Source: Arthrobacter terricola
GTDB taxonomy: Bacteria > Actinomycetota > Actinomycetes > Actinomycetales > Micrococcaceae
DNA: 64,000 bases
NCBI RefSeq assembly: GCF_004354015.1
Contig: NZ_SMRU01000007.1
Coordinates: 123,245 to 187,244, forward strand
Direction: 5' to 3'
Part shown: one piece after another, positions 62,211-64,000 of the stretch
How the letters are laid out: every line of letters begins with the position of its first letter
Position numbering within the stretch: position 1 is the stretch's first letter
Position numbers and translations under genes: made by a program
Notes under the pieces: model-generated
What the model was told of the DNA's origin: nothing
The model's database searches: none
Seen by the model: only the letters and a program-made list of their open reading frames with translations

Positions 62211-62884
62211 TCTCCGAGGAGGTGGAGCTGGTCCTTGGTGTCCAGGTCCGCCCCGTCGGTGAGGTCGCTGCAGTCCACCAGGTCCACGAACTCTGGGTGA
62301 GCCTTGAGAAATAGGCGCGCTCCGGCGTCGCCCTCCGCCGCCTCGGCAGCCGCGGCGCGGAGGGTGGCGTCGATGACCAAGGGGTGTCCGCGGCGAAGGT
62401 TTGGGGTGCTGGCGGTGCGGGGCTCGGTTGTGGGCGTGGGCTCGGGCTCCGCGTAACCGGCGGCCGTCACGCGTCCCGGCCGGTGCGCCGCCATCAACCG
62501 GGCAACGACGGCGGACGTGAGCCCGGGCTGATCCACCAATGCCACCAGTACATGGTGGCCGGGGTCCGCTGCGGCAAGGCCGGCGCGGAACGACGACGCC
62601 ATGCCCGAGGACCAGTCTGGATTGTCTATGACGCGGCAGCCGTCCTGCTCGGTGCTACCCTGCCCGGTGTTTCCCATCCCGGTCGCGCGTCGGACGCCGT
62701 CGGAATCGGCACCGAGGACCACCACGACGTGGCGGCAGCCGCCGTCGAGCAATTCCTTGGCGAGCACTTCCACCAAGGTGCGTCCGCGGAAGGGCAGGAG
62801 CGCCTTCGGACCCAGCCCAAGGCGAGTGCCCGCGCCCGCGGCCAAAAGCACGCCAGTGACCGGTGCGATCACCGTGTTTTCCAT
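62207..62884 (-). CDS. mocA: MocA/MobA-like molybdenum cofactor nucleotidyltransferase
   Basis: A 225-residue nucleotidyltransferase. LLAAGAGTRLGLGPKALLPFRG is the nucleotide-binding signature, with DNPDWSSGMASSFRAGL and LVDQPGLT (catalytic Asp) downstream. MocA makes molybdopterin cytosine dinucleotide for XDH-type enzymes. The gene converges on the xdh operon and overlaps its last 4 bases. An insert of about 20 residues rich in Pro/Thr/Glu (EPEPTPTTEPRTA) interrupts the fold. NTP choice (CTP versus GTP) is inferred. Confidence 0.8.
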   Translation of the reverse strand: MENTVIAPVTGVLLAAGAGTRLGLGPKALLPFRGRTLVEVLAKELLDGGCRHVVVVLGADSDGVRRATGMGNTGQGSTEQDGCRVIDNPDWSSGMASSFRAGLAAADPGHHVLVALVDQPGLTSAVVARLMAAHRPGRVTAAGYAEPEPTPTTEPRTASTPNLRRGHPLVIDATLRAAAAEAAEGDAGARLFLKAHPEFVDLVDCSDLTDGADLDTKDQLHLLGD

Positions 62885-62938
62885 TTATTCACCCTATCTA
62901 CGGTTTATTCCAAGGTTTCCATGCAGGTCGGCGGCGAA

Positions 62939-62954
62939 TTTCGGTCTACCGAAA
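62939..62954. promoter_or_regulatory. Palindrome between mocA and the DUF1508 gene
   Basis: TTTCGG-TCTA-CCGAAA is a perfect 6-4-6 inverted repeat in the divergent promoter region (starts at 62884 and 63057). It is operator-like; the regulator is unknown, though TTTCSG/CSGAAA ends resemble the purine-region sites. Confidence 0.4.
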
Positions 62955-63056
62955 AAGGTTGAAAATTACTGGCCGGTAGGCCTTCTGGAAGCCTCCATGG
63001 GCCGATATTCTCGTTAGGGACTTCACGGAGTCCAAGGACATCGGAGGGGATGCAAA

Positions 63057-63281
63057 GTGGCATCCGCGGTGGAAAGAGGGTTTATGTCTGGCATTTTTGA
63101 AATCTTGACAGCAGGGGAACGATCCTTCCGGTTCAGGCTGACGGCCGATGATGGAACTGTAGTGGCAGTGTCGCCCAAGTTCCCGGATATCCAGGCCTTG
63201 GTGGCTGGAATATCGGCTGTCAGGGAGAATGCAGCAACGGGATTCGTGGTGGATCATCGGGCCTTAGGGGCAACTCAATAG
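63057..63281 (+). CDS. DUF1508 (YegP-like) small protein
   Basis: A 74-residue protein from GTG 63057 (GGAGGGG 7 nt upstream); ATG 63084 is an alternative that would remove 9 residues. GIFEILTAGERSFRFRLTAD and the following DGTVVAVSPKF and GISAVRENA are the DUF1508 repeat, one copy. YegP-type proteins are small alpha/beta folds of unknown function. Confidence 0.75.
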   Translation: MASAVERGFMSGIFEILTAGERSFRFRLTADDGTVVAVSPKFPDIQALVAGISAVRENAATGFVVDHRALGATQ

Positions 63282-63306
63282 AAATTTTCCCCGCGAGGGG
63301 CAAAAG

Positions 63307-63346
63307 AAAGTCGGCGGCAGTGCTCATGAGCACTGCCGCCGACTTT
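63307..63346. terminator. Strong bidirectional terminator
   Basis: A stem of 18-19 bp (AAAGTCGGCGGCAGTGCTC with 63328-63346), followed by TTTTTTC on the right and preceded by an A-rich stretch on the left. It separates the DUF1508 gene from aceE, which ends at 63351. Confidence 0.95.
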
Positions 63347-63350
63347 TTTC

Positions 63351-64000
63351 TTAGCTTTCGCCGCCTGCCCCACCGGTGGTACCGGCGGTCACGTCCAACA
63401 ATTTGTATCGGTCGATCGCGTACAAGGGCGCGCCTGGATCGATCTCGCCGCGTTGGGCGAGGAGTTGGAGGGTTTTGGTGACGATGGAGTGGGTGTCGTT
63501 TTTGAAGTAGCGTCGGGCGGCTTGGCGGGTGTCGGAGAAGCCGAAGCCGTCGGCGCCGAGGGAGGCGAAGTCGTTGGGGATGAATTGGCGGATTTGGTCG
63601 GGGACGGCTTTCATGTAGTCCGAGACGGCGATGACGGGGCCGTGGGCTCCGGCGAGTTGCTGGGTGACGAATGGTGTGCGTGGGTCCTGGCCGGGGTTGA
63701 CGAAGGCTTCTTCTTCGGCGGCGAGGCCGTCGCGTCGGAGTTCGTTCCAGGAGGTCACGGACCAGACGTCGGCTGCGATGTTCCAGTCCTCGTTGAGGAT
63801 TTGCTGGGCTTCGAGGGCCCAGGGGACGGAGACGCCGGAGGCGAGGATCTGGGCGCGGGGTTTGGTGCCGGGCTCGGGGGCTTCGGCGAGTTTGTAGATG
63901 CCTTTGATGATGCCGTTGGTGTCGAGGTTGTCGGGTTCGGCGGGTTGGGTGATGGGTTCGTTGTAGACGGTGAGGTAGTACATCAGGTTCCGGTCTTGGG
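63351..64000 (-). CDS. aceE: Pyruvate dehydrogenase E1, homodimeric type (C-terminal part, cut by window end)
   Basis: The last ~215 residues of an approximately 900-residue AceE; the frame is open to the window edge (QDRNLMYYLTVYNEP). NEPITQPAEP, VWSVTSWNELRRDG, GPVIAVSDYMKAVPDQIRQFIP and LGADGFGFSDTRQAARRYF are diagnostic of the C-terminal domain. It decarboxylates pyruvate and acetylates the E2 lipoyl domain. The C-terminal tail is Gly/Thr-rich. Confidence 0.95.
   Translation of the reverse strand, partial: QDRNLMYYLTVYNEPITQPAEPDNLDTNGIIKGIYKLAEAPEPGTKPRAQILASGVSVPWALEAQQILNEDWNIAADVWSVTSWNELRRDGLAAEEEAFVNPGQDPRTPFVTQQLAGAHGPVIAVSDYMKAVPDQIRQFIPNDFASLGADGFGFSDTRQAARRYFKNDTHSIVTKTLQLLAQRGEIDPGAPLYAIDRYKLLDVTAGTTGGAGGES

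Overview
The window is a compact, high-GC stretch of an actinobacterial chromosome, most likely Micrococcaceae (Arthrobacter, Paenarthrobacter or Pseudarthrobacter). This rests on GC-biased third codon positions, many 4-base stop/start overlaps, lineage-typical small families (DUF4193, DUF2630, DUF2510, CYTH-CHAD) and a homodimeric-type pyruvate dehydrogenase E1 at the right edge. No rRNA, tRNA, CRISPR array, insertion sequence or prophage was seen. Genus-level placement is inference from protein content.

Layout. 1-8.8 kb: the end of hutF (histidine degradation), a stand-alone histidine-kinase ATPase domain, an alpha/beta hydrolase, a heterodimeric ABC exporter pair, an MFS transporter and a membrane-anchored beta-propeller protein. 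9-9.9 kb: a YefM/RelE-type toxin-antitoxin pair with a TGTACA operator. 9.9-18.1 kb: a sugar cluster. A leftward operon (TIM-barrel isomerase, SDR, fused DhaK-DhaL kinase, RpiB-like isomerase) faces a rightward operon (MHS symporter, two-piece transketolase), followed by a GntR/FCD regulator. Four copies of one palindrome in the promoters tie them into a regulon. The enzyme set fits oxidation of a C4 polyol to a tetrulose, phosphorylation, isomerisation toward erythrose 4-phosphate and transketolase exit, but the substrate is inferred. 18.1-41.4 kb: mostly housekeeping and accessory genes, including a class-2 UvrA-like protein, NUDIX, a MarR-controlled SDR unit, CYTH-CHAD, a secreted phosphodiesterase, a class A PBP, threonine dehydratase, a second adenylate kinase coupled to a GH15 trehalase-like enzyme, MprF, an SGNH lipoprotein and an epimerase.

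41.4-63 kb: a purine-degradation region. A leftward operon (malic enzyme, malate synthase, DUF6986 CitE-like protein, ureidoglycine aminohydrolase) diverges from an IclR regulator. Then follow an NCS2 permease, uricase, a 58-residue small gene divergent from uricase, a DUF2510 protein, a probable 8-oxoguanine deaminase, guanine deaminase with an AzgA-type permease, xanthine dehydrogenase (XdhC, FAD subunit, fused FeS-Mo subunit) and a MocA-like cofactor enzyme. Together these take guanine and xanthine to urate and on to ureides, and glyoxylate to malate and pyruvate. HIU hydrolase, OHCU decarboxylase and allantoinase are not in the window. Degenerate TTTYC...GATGCG...GAAA sites recur in three promoters of this region. 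The leader of uricase carries an intrinsic terminator, and the leader of guanine deaminase has mutually exclusive helices plus a helix covering the Shine-Dalgarno sequence. These two leaders are the most interesting undescribed-looking features here.

63-64 kb: a small DUF1508 protein and the C-terminal end of aceE, cut by the window edge.
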